Part shown: positions 35,901 to 43,949 of the stretch, piece after piece
How positions within the stretch are numbered: the first letter of the stretch is position 1
Layout: each line of letters begins with the position of its first letter
Source of the DNA: Pelodera strongyloides
Taxonomy: Eukaryota; Nematoda; Chromadorea; Rhabditida; Rhabditidae
Direction of reading: 5' to 3'
Length of the DNA: 64,000 nucleotides
Assembly: GCA_036852015.1 (NCBI GenBank)
Contig: JAANDG010000075.1
Span: 303,061 to 367,060, forward strand
Position numbers and translations under genes: made by a program
Notes under the pieces: generated by a model
Database searches by the model: none
What the model saw: only the letters and a program-made list of their open reading frames with translations
What the model was told of the DNA's origin: nothing

Positions 35901-36240
35901 CGGAGGGTATTGATCGTAATTCAGAAAAAAGTGGAACAAGACAAACTTAGGAACACATAAGAAACGTTGCTGAAATACACTGTTTTCCACAATTGAACTT
36001 ACAGCAAACAATAAAAGATGAAACTTACAGTTTATTTTGCTTAAAACAGTAAGCAGCGGCAACACGCTTTGACTTGCGTCTTACCAACCTCAATGATCCT
36101 GTATGCGATTAGCGCACATTCCAAGGTAAGATTCTCAGAGTTAAATAGTCCGCTTTCTACGTTAAACTCAATCCTATGAGTGCATTGCTCGTTCAGAGTA
36201 TGCACTATATCCTTCTCTGCCATCTCATTCAGCTCGTACC
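23155..36240 (-). CDS. Gene 2, 3' half: membrane-anchored copy of the same domain family
   Basis: From the domain 4 gamma1 exon to the stop I read 2390 nt of exons. After the two bases that complete a split codon, this gives 795 codons plus a stop, in frame if one GC donor is accepted. Twelve successive exons, from domain 4 gamma2 to domain 7 gamma2, have exactly the lengths of their gene 1 counterparts. Three more domains follow, then a transmembrane exon. The upstream end is unclear: seven exons expected before 36240 were not found, and the nearest related exon on that side (49928) ends in an incompatible phase. It is either a gene with missed exons, a broken copy, or a gene starting from an exon I did not recognise. 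Confidence 0.72.
23950..24900. other. Intron of gene 2, no exon supported
   Basis: It lies between the domain 9 gamma2 and domain 10 alpha exons. Open frames at 24575-24802 (minus) and 24081-24395 (plus) have no splice or family support. Confidence 0.45.
24923..25987 (-). CDS. Gene 2 domain 9 (4 exons, 116 aa)
   Basis: Alpha 25910-25987 ends NGCV and beta 25571-25673 begins EVLKFC (C-x6-C). Beta ends one base into a leucine codon at a GTAAGT donor; gamma1 25073-25164 completes it and has extra cysteines. Gamma2 24923-24997 was found only because the four-exon pattern predicted it; it has acceptor CTTCAG, C-x9-C and phase 0. The 25.2-25.9 kb introns include a CCAG-hairpin repeat and a short tandem repeat. 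Confidence 0.74.
25191..25212 (+). repeat. CCAG hairpin, isolated copy
   Basis: CCAGACGGC-TATC-GCCGCCTGG followed by GGCGACTT. A nine-pair stem with a single A-C mismatch at the fifth pair. It lies in a gene 2 intron. Confidence 0.5.
25484..25530 (+). repeat. 13-bp tandem repeat ACACTTTATTTAA
   Basis: Three to four copies in a gene 2 intron. Confidence 0.7.
26167..27759 (-). CDS. Gene 2 domain 8 (4 exons, 90 aa)
   Basis: Alpha 27673-27759 ends RLVCK and beta 26939-26989 begins GANTDC, the family C-x6-C junction. Beta is short (17 residues) and lacks the second cysteine. Gamma1 26380-26460 has C-x9-C (KLCNNVTDTYRDAC). The gamma2 slot is filled by a 51-nt in-frame candidate at 26167-26217 with good splice sites but no cysteine, so it is tentative. 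A TTAA MITE ends nine bases before the beta donor. The gene 1 counterpart would lie off the window. Confidence 0.62.
26758..26929. mobile_element. TTAA MITE, CCGGCCGG family (copy 4)
   Basis: TTAA at both ends. Its right end lies nine bases from the left end of the gene 2 domain 8 beta exon, so on the minus strand the element begins just after the donor GTAAGTTA. Confidence 0.75.
28144..28993 (-). CDS. Gene 2 domain 7 (4 exons, 112 aa)
   Basis: Alpha 28901-28993, beta 28697-28780, gamma1 28495-28584 and gamma2 28144-28212, all phase 0 with lengths identical to gene 1. The junction is TCK/ILNGYC. The extra third cysteines in beta and gamma1 are also conserved. Introns are short (116-282 bases). 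Confidence 0.84.
29188..33241 (-). CDS. Gene 2 domain 6 (4 exons, 132 aa)
   Basis: Alpha 33146-33241 (ISGEIGP-type core), beta 32808-32919, gamma1 29382-29485 and gamma2 29188-29271. Lengths equal gene 1, and the phase-1 beta/gamma1 split codon is kept (serine). The junction is ECK/HHHSFC. The beta-gamma1 intron is 3.3 kb against 216 bases in gene 1. It was enlarged by an LTR remnant that itself carries two foldback elements. Confidence 0.82.
30510..31339. mobile_element. Foldback element with GAGCCGGCTC-type motif arrays
   Basis: It is bounded by CTAGAGTGGGGTCAAAAC and its inverse. Each arm (30536-30725 and 31138-31315) is filled with iterated GAGCCGGCTC, CGCGAGCCG and GCGGGTACGG words. The AT-rich centre is about 410 bases without a gene. 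It is inserted about 12 bases into the right LTR of the remnant around it. Confidence 0.7.
31567..32057. mobile_element. Foldback element with CTGAAAAACGCC-type motif arrays
   Basis: The termini read ACACTGGGACAAATCCGCCTGA and an imperfect inverse (TCAGGCGGATTCCCCCTGTGT). Inside, the motif AACGCC/GGCGTTTT is repeated on both arms. A degenerate tRNA-like sequence (31799-31876, minus) lies in the middle. It interrupts the right LTR of the LTR remnant. Confidence 0.62.
31799..31876 (-). repeat. tRNA-like sequence with long variable arm (degenerate)
   Basis: On the minus strand TGGCCGAGTGGTCTAAGC and GGTTCGATTCC flank an anticodon-like CGGA-CTAGTAA-TCCG arm and a long variable region, as in Ser/Leu tRNAs. 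The acceptor stem has mismatches. Confidence 0.45.
33545..34573 (-). CDS. Gene 2 domain 5 (3 exons, 143 aa)
   Basis: Alpha 34481-34573, fused beta-gamma1 33812-34060 and gamma2 33545-33631 match gene 1 exon for exon in length. The junction HCQ/LFGTLC keeps C-x6-C. The fused exon retains MTACGRIERLFML-like and IMC...SCAKYIN motifs with conservative changes. The alpha-beta intron holds a foldback element at 34092-34427, ending about 50 bases before the alpha donor. Confidence 0.82.
34092..34427. mobile_element. Foldback element, GAGGCCG-ended, degenerate copy
   Basis: It starts CAGAGGCCGTTTTCG and ends GCGGCCTCAGA, with internal GGTAC(C)TAACCTAA and GACCGAAGTAAATTTTGGTG blocks shared with 34932-35499. 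It lies in the alpha-beta intron of gene 2 domain 5. Confidence 0.55.
34932..35499. mobile_element. Foldback element, GAGGCCGTTTTCACCAAC family
   Basis: The inverted termini are CTGAGGCCGTTTTCACCAAC and its complement at 35479-35499. Both arms repeat the word ACTTCTGTCAAAAAGGTA with TTAGGTTAAGTACC spacers. The centre is AT-rich. It lies in the intron between gene 2 domain 4 gamma2 and domain 5 alpha. No coding capacity. Confidence 0.65.
35611..36240 (-). CDS. Gene 2 domain 4, gamma1 and gamma2 exons
   Basis: Gamma1 is 36089-36240, preceded by the acceptor CAAATTCAG and starting two bases into a codon, as in gene 1. It is 12 nt shorter than its gene 1 counterpart. Gamma2 is 35611-35712, equal in length to gene 1. 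Shared stretches include KDIV, QCT and ALIAYRIIE in the first and NHAGC and IAHN in the second. The intron between them carries a decayed piece of the 480-bp palindrome family seen at 54123. Confidence 0.78.
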
Positions 36241-36340
36241 CTGAATTTGATGTCAAAACCCAATATCTTATAATGTCAAGCGCACCGTTAAATGGTGAAG
36301 GCGCCGTTGCTAACTGAGCCCTGTTAGGAGTCATGCCTGA

Positions 36341-38636
36341 GGTCCGGTCTATAGGTCTCCGTATAGGTTTGTTCGCTAGGACGGGAGGGTTGTGTATGTA
36401 AGTGGTGTGGGTCGCCTAAGGAGATCCAAAATGAGAGGAGTCATCTATACACTTAGTCGCAGCGTTTGTGTCAAAAGTCGACACCGGAAGTGTGGGAGAG
36501 CCCACCAAATTGCTGCACGTTTGATCTGTTTGCGTCTAGTTGGGAGGGGGGGGTTCTCAGAAGTGTTGCTAGGTAAAGTCTGTACCTCGTGAGGGGGGTG
36601 GGTGGAGCTACGCGGTCCTCGTTGTTCTCTCTATGGTGCGGTAAAGAGTTCTTACTATCCTTGGTCTCAACGTATGTGTATTTATATTGGGGTTTTTAAG
36701 GCTGGTGCCCGGATATTGTAGTTTGAGTCAGAGGGGTTCAAATATTAGAGTGTTGGGATTTTGGATTAGTTGCGGTCATCAGAAATGGGGTATAGGGCGT
36801 CAAGTATATGTAGAACATGTGGATTTGTGTTTTAATAATAGGGTGTGGTGAATGGGAGACGCATCTTTCGTTCAGATGTGTCGAGATTCTATGTAATGAA
36901 GATTGTGATTATTGTAAAATCTAAGTTAACGGCGTCCCTCGATCGGTGGAACAGAAGGGAGAGGCAAAAAGAAAGCCGGGAGCCACACAGCGGGGGGGGC
37001 TAGGCCTCACAGGAGAGGATGGCACGCATAATAAACCCATCCGAAAGAAGAAGAGAGAGGGCAACAGGAGCCAAAACGCAGGAAAGGAAGCTAAGAATCA
37101 GAGGTTAAGTTTGAAGTAGAAAAGAAAGACCACGCAGAGAGTCGAAGACACTAACGGGAGTGTGGGCAAAGGGGAAAAAAACCGACGCGATAGAGAAAAG
37201 CCTGAAAGCAGGAAAGAAAAGTCAGGGGGCAATGGAAAAAACAGAAATAGGTAAGTGAAAAAACGGGACTAATACCTGACAAAGAACAAACTAGAATAGA
37301 CGAAGTTGAAGAGTGAAAAATAGCAACAAGAGGAAAGAAACTAAGAGAAGGAAAAATGGAAGGACATACACACACTAAAACAGAGAAAGAAAAAGATAGC
37401 AAATGGCACGGTAGGTGGAATAAAGTGCGGATAAATACATTCAAAATTAGATAAAGTAAAGCCTAGCTAATATTACTACTCGGTATCTATGGGTTACGTT
37501 GGTGAAAGTGTGCACTGTAATTTGAGTAGTATGAAGACATAGTATAGTAAATTATGAACGGGTGGTCACATTACGTGTCGATAAATCATTAGCTCACATA
37601 CATTCTATCAGTTAATCAGTGCACTTAGGACTACATGGTTGATACATGTGTATTATTATACTAATGAGAGGATTAGGTGGGAGGTTAGGAGGATAGATTG
37701 TGTGATGAGAGTGGTTACTGGTCTACCATGTTCAGGCATATAAGTTGTACGAGGGGGGGTGACAGGTATAGTAGGGAGTGACGAGCTTACCGAGCAGGGA
37801 ACTAGGTGACTCTGGGATGTCACAAGAGTGTGCGGTCGCAGGGAGATGTCGCAAGGGACGAGGCTGCCAGAAAGGCGGGGTGCATCAAAAGGAGCAAGTG
37901 GAAACCGCGATGACAAGTCGGGGACAACCCAAGTGAACACAGGAACAAGGAGATAGACCTTGGCGTATTTCGAAGGGCTACGAGCACGAAACAGAATGGC
38001 ATGAGAGGGTCTGGAGAGGGGAGCCGAAACAGCGTAGCGCCTTGAGCGTGTGTGGTCACATATCACACGGAGTAATCCTCAACTAGTTCCATAGAATCTG
38101 CTTTCAGACCAGATTCCGAGGCAGGACAATGAATATGGTTGGTGGCATGTAGGACATACGGCACCGACAACAACTGACAGATTGATAGCGAAGGTATGAT
38201 GTTCACGGAAAGAGGGTGCGGAGCAGGCCGGGCAAAAAGATTCAGGACTGAGTGCTGTACCACATAAGCCAGCAAGTCGACAATAAAAATAGAGAGATAG
38301 GTTCTACACGGTATGGGAAACACGGGAAGTTGGATATATCATATGTCATATGACGCCGAGGTCATTAGGTGGTTGCCACGTGGGGTCGTTTTTTAGGGTA
38401 GTAAAGGACGTGTTAAGATAACAAACACAACACTAAAGGTGTTGCAGTGGTAGCAGATCCTCAAACAGTGGTCGGGGGAGATTAGCAGGAGCATGATCGG
38501 ATAGCCTATAAAGCACAGGTGGATAGGAGCAGAGCAGGAGCAGTGAGCAGGAGCAGGATCGAGCAGGGCAGGACATGACAGGACAGACATTCATGAGCAT
38601 GATCTATCAGGACAGGATCTTAGCAGAGCGGGGAGT
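36341..38636. other. Compositional island without a supported gene
   Basis: The plus strand is strongly G/A-rich (notably 36940-37440), unlike the AT-rich flanks. It contains none of the repeat families of the window. Minus-strand open frames at 37151-37444 and 37656-38066 are Ser/Leu/Pro-rich translations of the skew, and I cannot support them as genes. It begins about 100 bases upstream of the last recognisable gene 2 exon. Confidence 0.4.
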
Positions 38637-38655
38637 GCATGGACGAAAAATTGGG

Positions 38656-38737
38656 GTATGGCGAATTGAACGCAGCGTCTTTGGATTACAGGTCCACTGC
38701 GTTAACCACCACGCTACCGCCACCCACACCCAAATTT
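38656..38737 (-). repeat. tRNA-derived repeat head, minus orientation
   Basis: GGCGGTAGCGTGGTGGTTAA, TGGACCTGTAATCCA and the tail ATACCCCAATTTTTCG. It is head-to-head with the next copy. Confidence 0.55.
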
Positions 38738-38740
38738 TTG

Positions 38741-38895
38741 GGTGTGGGTGGCGGTAGTGTAGTGGTTAGCATACTGGACCGGTAATCCAGAGGTCGTGGG
38801 TTCGACCCCCACTCGTCCAATACCCCAATTTTTCGTTCATGCAATCAAACTAAACTTTGGCCTGACCAGCCTTTAGAGGTCGGCCTGCAGTTAAT
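38741..38895 (+). repeat. tRNA-derived SINE-like repeat, plus orientation
   Basis: The head (38749-38820) has perfect anticodon (CTGGA-CCGGTAA-TCCAG) and T (GTGGG/CCCAC) stems but no acceptor stem. The body reads ATACCCCAATTTTTCGTTCA then ACTTTGGCCTGACCAGCC. A (TTATCA)n array follows. Confidence 0.6.
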
Positions 38896-38984
38896 TCAAG
38901 ATCATTAGCTCGCAGGATCATTACAGTAGCACAGTATTCAGGATCATTATCATGATCGTACATTATCATGATCAGGATCATTGA

Positions 38985-39205
38985 TCATTAGCATTATCAT
39001 GATCTGTATCATTATCATTATCCTTATCATTATCATTATCATGTCATTTCATTATATTATCATTATCATTATCATTATCATTATCTTACATTATCATTAT
39101 CATTATCTTTATCATTATCATTATCATTATCATTATCATTATCATTATCATTATCATTATCATTATCATTATCATTATCATTATCATTATCATATCATTA
39201 ATCGA
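38985..39205 (+). repeat. (TTATCA)n array 1
   Basis: Dense ATTATC units, preceded by degenerate GATCATTATCATGATC words from 38890. Open frames across it are low-complexity translations. Confidence 0.85.
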
Positions 39206-39390
39206 TAAAGAAGGCAGATCTCTCTCAAGGCTGGTCAGGCCAAAGTTTAGTTTGATTGCATGAACGAAAAATTGGGGTATTGGACGAGTGGGGGTCGAAC
39301 CCACGACCTCTGGATTACCGGTCCAGTATGCTAACCACTACAACAAACACTACCCCACGCGTCCAACTCCCCAATTTTTCGTTCATGCAT
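39206..39390 (-). repeat. tRNA-derived SINE-like repeat, minus orientation
   Basis: Inverse of the 38741-38895 repeat: body 39206-39282, head 39283-39355. A second AATTTTTCGTTCATGCA end lies at 39372-39390. Confidence 0.58.
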
Positions 39391-39650
39391 TCAAATTATC
39401 CTTATCATTATCATTATCATTATCATTATCATTATCTTTATCATTATCATTATCATTATAATTATCATTATCATTATCATTTCATATCATTACTCATTAT
39501 CATTATCATATCATTTATCATTATCATTATCACTTATCATTCATTATCAATTATCATTATCATTGATCTTATCCCATTATCATATCATTATCATTATCCT
39601 TATCATTATCATTATCATTATCATTATCATTAGCATTAGCATTAGCATTA
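39391..39650 (+). repeat. (TTATCA)n array 2
   Basis: Same unit and same strand as array 1, on the other side of an inverted tRNA-derived repeat. Confidence 0.85.
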
Positions 39651-40076
39651 TCAGAGCTGATTCAAGACAACGGTGACTTGCGAAGGAAGACCGCCCGCTT
39701 TTAATTATGCGTCTGTGTCGTTAGAAGAGTTTATCGATAATTCAGGTAACACATTGTTCGGTTGCTGGTAGGGCTGGGCTAACCGAGTTTATATTGCCAT
39801 TTTTTTATGTTTCTTGTGAAACAGGATAATGTGCTGACGTGAACAGAGTGTCTCCAAAGATGCAGCCTGGATTATGGCGGCTAAAAACTTGTATTTCCTG
39901 CTTACCAAGATGCTGCGCCTTGTCGAACCATAGCATAGGAAATGGTTGAACCCATGTCGATATTCACTGTTTTTTACATGGGCTGGCCCATTAGATGACT
40001 AATTCGTGACCAGCTCGCGACCAAGTTTCGTGGTCAGATGGTCAATGGTCACGAAGCAATCACTAATCAGTCTCCA

Positions 40077-40839
40077 GAGGCCGGTTTCACAAAAATTAAC
40101 CGTCCGGACTGGGGGTTAACCCAGGCTAGCTCGAACAAAGAGTTTCGCTGGCAATATTTGGTAACGAAATGCAATAAGAAAGGTCTTAGGAGCGTATTTA
40201 ATTTATATTTATGTATTCCTTACATTTTTTAAAAAAGAACTATAATTTGAACATACGAGAATTAAATATTTTCCATATTTTCTCGCATATTTTGTTTAAA
40301 GTGGTGGGTTCACTAGAAAATCACCTTGTTTTCATGCTTTAGTTTGATTGTACAAATGTAGCCCACAATATCAAGTTTTTTCATATAACTAATACCTAAA
40401 TATACTAGTAGTTTACTCTCGTTTCTTATATAACAGATAAGTAGCAATTCAGAGTGCCGTATTGGTTTAAGGAAGCATGAAATCCATACACAGTGCCAAG
40501 GTTACATAATAAACCACACATCATCATGTTTTTCTTACAGACTAGAAAAGACTTTAACCTTTAATTATGCCCTTCCTTACATATCACATGCAAATAATTC
40601 GCACACTTTGCTAAAATCGAGTATAACAAACATTTTGGCCGACTTTGGCTACGTACTCAGCACAACGTTGTATTTCAGGATGCGATGCCAAAGGGATAGT
40701 GCCGGGTTAGCCGCCCTGCGGCGGTAAATCTTTGTGAAATGGGTGGAGGGTTGACAGGTTAGCTACCCCACGGGGCAGCCACCCTGAGGATAAAGTTAAC
40801 CTATCCTAACCGGAGTTAAATTTTTGTGAAACCGGCCTC
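40077..40839. mobile_element. Element with GAGGCCGGTTTCACAAAAA ends
   Basis: It is bounded by GAGGCCGGTTTCACAAAAAT and the inverse TTTTTGTGAAACCGGCCTC. It contains a decayed piece of the AAAGG-GTGGGTTCAC palindrome (40300-40450). Its right third (from about 40558) recurs at 60136-60413. Confidence 0.65.
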
Positions 40840-40907
40840 AGGTGGTTGGTTGTGGGCCAACGACGCTTTTTTGTTTCGGCATTTCGTTTTCCTGTATGGG
40901 AAAATAT

Positions 40908-41090
40908 ATAAATGCCGGACGGTTATCGCCGCCCGAGGAAATTTTAACACTTCACTCCAGACGAAAATTAATAGCCTCAAGCTATTTATCTACGAAAGGT
41001 GAACTGTTTATACAAATGCCTGAAAGTAGTAAAAATGACGGATTTCGTTGCCGCGTCCGTTAGAAACTCGTCTCCCTTATATAATGAGAT
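40908..41090 (+). repeat. CCAG-hairpin family repeat
   Basis: The hairpin CGGACGG-TTATC...CCGCCCG has the same mismatch position. The repeat ends CTCGTCTCCCTTATATAATGA, like the units at 18.3 and 18.8 kb, but has no tRNA-like head. Confidence 0.5.
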
Positions 41091-41742
41091 GGCGGTCAAA
41101 CTATCAGAAGATAACGACCCACCCGAAAAATTAAGTCGCAAATTGTTCTTCGGTCAAACGAAACTTCTGGCTCTGGTTCATTACAGAGTCTTGGTATAGC
41201 ATTAGTAATCGTAGTTAAACTCTAAACAACTGAAATTCGGTGTCGAATGCGGAATTATTGGAAAGAAACTGTGACAAAAACAAACACTGATTTCGCAAAG
41301 CGTTAAGTGCGAAAGTAAAAATTCAAGTGCACCTTTGCAGCGTTCCGCGAACATAGAGAAAATAGAGAATATAGAGAAAAAGACGTCATCGCACCACGAA
41401 AGTAATGTTCTCGTGCTGCCAATGAGTCCTGATATTCCTTAGGGAAACTTAAACTTGTTCTGAGCGAATTTCAAAACCCTGTTGTGTATGGACGTATGGA
41501 GCTGATTTACACTTGCGGCAGAAATCAGCTCTTTGAAGTACAGGCCTATTCCATATATTTAATGCCACTTGAGTTTCTTTCGTCGTCGGTCAACTAAATT
41601 TTTTTCGTATTTTCGTACTTTGAGTGTTTTTTGCGTGTACTTGATCAGTAAATTTCGATTTTTGTTGAGCAACGCGACGTCCAAACGAAATAAAATCCTG
41701 GGTGAAATGGGTAAAAAGAAATGTAAGTGTTTTAGTGTCTCG

Positions 41743-41916
41743 GCATTAAAGCTACGGGACCGGCTTGTGTTTGAAACACATTGTGGACAAGAATTCTGCC
41801 GCATTTATGCTAATTTGCTCGAAGTTTCTCGATTTTTTTATTCTAATTTATGTTCACTTGCATATGCTGCATAAGAATGCTGGTCTATTCGATGTGGTTC
41901 AAAAATCAGCCGTCAT
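41743..41916. mobile_element. TTAA MITE, CCGGCCGG family (decayed copy 5)
   Basis: It has the recognisable GTTTGAAACACAT start, TTTATTCTAATTTATGTTCA core and GAATGCTGGTCTATTCGATG end. The GC-rich tips are degraded. Confidence 0.55.
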
Positions 41917-41970
41917 TTGAACCCATGGTTATTGTTTGCTCACGAGTTGTATGAAGGGAATATAATATAA

Positions 41971-42509
41971 CAATTCTCTATCGTAAAAAGAGTTACTGTA
42001 TGTAATTAAAAAAGGTGTTTTTTGTTTCTAATGAGAATATACAAAAAGAGAACAATTCATATTTTAATACCTTTCTGCAGCCATTGAAAGCACAATAACT
42101 TCCAACAGTCAGAAATTTTCACGAAAAATATTTTTATTTCAAGCAGGACCAAAAAATTTGTTCGGCTCGCAAGTCTCATATTAGAGTACAACAACATGAT
42201 TTCTTTCTTTATCTTTTAAACAAATAAAATACTGAATAGTTTAACAACCTAGGACGTCAAGTCTGCTACTTTCGCATAAAATATCTGACTGAGTGAGCAT
42301 TGTAGTAGAACGAAGGCCGGGCAATTTTTTGGTCCTGCTTGAAATAAAAATATTATTCGTGAAAATTTCTGACTGATGGAAGTTATTGTGCTTTCAATGG
42401 CTGCAGAAAGGTATTAAAATATGAATTGTTCTCTTTTTGTATGTTCTCATTAGAAACAAAAACACCTTTTTTAATTACATACAGTAACTCTTTTTACGAT
42501 AGAGAATTG
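41971..42509. repeat. 539-bp palindrome
   Basis: The arms of about 205 bases are inverted copies (CAATTCTCTATCGTAAAAAG ... inverse), with a unique centre of about 125 bases. No open frame. It behaves like the other palindromic elements but is not flanked by TTAA. Confidence 0.7.
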
Positions 42510-43949
42510 GTCACTTTTTGACGGATGTTTTTAAAAATCCATACATATTCTCTATGGTTCGATAAGCTTAAAGAGCGAAACAAAATAACATAATTGTTGA
42601 CGCTTTTAATACGCAAGGTACGCAATTCCGTTAAGAGAAAAACATTGCAAAAAAATAGCGAAAGTGACAAGAATCGAACCCTCGTTGTATATCACCATCG
42701 CTTCCCCTCTTACCACTGCGATATACGCTCATTCGTGCTGATAATTTCCTAGCCTTTACTAGGTTCCATCAAATACAAACAGTTTACAATATGTGTATGG
42801 TAAATATATTTTCTTATGTTTTACGTGTTTAATTGAATAAGGGGAAAAGAAGAAATAGTTAGAAACTAAAAAAAAACACCGGTTTATGTGGCAAACCAAA
42901 AAAATCGATAAATCGATACTTTGTTTTATGACAACACCTATAATTCCATGACATTTTTCGCAAGGTAAGCTGGGGGACATGAACTGAAAATTTTATCAAA
43001 AAAATGTCACTTTTAGTGGAAATTATAATGAAAAAAAAATAAAAATAAATCGATAAATCGATGTTTGGAAACCGGCTTTTCTAAATTTAAATGCGATTTT
43101 CTGATTCTACCTCATCGATTACCCCTATACCAAAAGAAAAACACTGAAAAATTCTTATTGTTCACTAAATTCACTTTCTAATATCCCCGTGCAAAGAACA
43201 CTCAAAAACGAACGACGAACAGAGAGAAAAAAGAAAAAAGAAAAAAGAGTTGAAATCATTTGTGTTATTTCTTAACAGCAATTTTCTTCAGAGCTATCAA
43301 ACCAGTAAAGTTTATATATATTTAAAATGTGGAGTTATTTGGTTCAGTAATTTTTCAGGAAAGTTTAATTAAGTGAAAAAAGAAATTGCATCTTTATTTT
43401 TTATCGCGTCTTTCAAGGGCAGCACATTGCATAGACAGATAAATGCAAAATCGTAATGCCCTCGGAACACACACAATGAAATTACTAAGGAACGCAACTG
43501 TTTTTTTTTTCATACAGTAAACTTACTTGAAAAGCTTCACCGTTATCAATCCGTTAAATCATCGTTTATACCTATTATAATGAACACCTTTGCACAAATT
43601 ACGATACAGGTTGACCTATCCTTTAGCGAAAATAGTCCACCGATATCGGCTTCAAAGTAAAGGGACATCATTGCACGGTTGGCATGACATGAAAGTGAAA
43701 GCGTAAGTGGAAACGGAACAACTTGAGCGCCATAAAAAATTAAGTTTAAAGCAAATTAGCGGTCGGTCTCAATCTCTGTTAATTTCCGACCCAATGCGCG
43801 CCCAAATTTTGGCTTTCGACCCCACCGCCGACGCTAAATATGACTGAAATTAGCAGTGCCGAGTGCCGACCCTTTAGCAGTACAAATAGTGTAGCAGTAC
43901 AGTAGGCAGCAGCAGTGAACGCATGCCAGCCAAACTGACCCAAGTCTGA
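42510..43949. other. No gene seen
   Basis: AT-rich sequence with a tRNA-like relic (42663-42730) and two AAATCGATAAATCGAT words about 145 bases apart (42903 and 43048). Confidence 0.5.
42663..42730 (-). repeat. tRNA-like sequence (degenerate)
   Basis: On the minus strand GTATATCGCAGTGGTAAGAG and GGGTTCGATTC are spaced as A and B boxes. The stems are poor. Confidence 0.4.

Noticed and set aside
37151..38066. Two minus-strand open frames of 97 and 136 codons
   Set aside because: Ser/Leu/Pro content follows the strand skew; no motif, no splice or family support.
38981..39633. Long open frames in the TTATCA region (Ile-, Met- or His/Tyr-repeat translations)
   Set aside because: They are frame readings of a hexanucleotide array, not genes.
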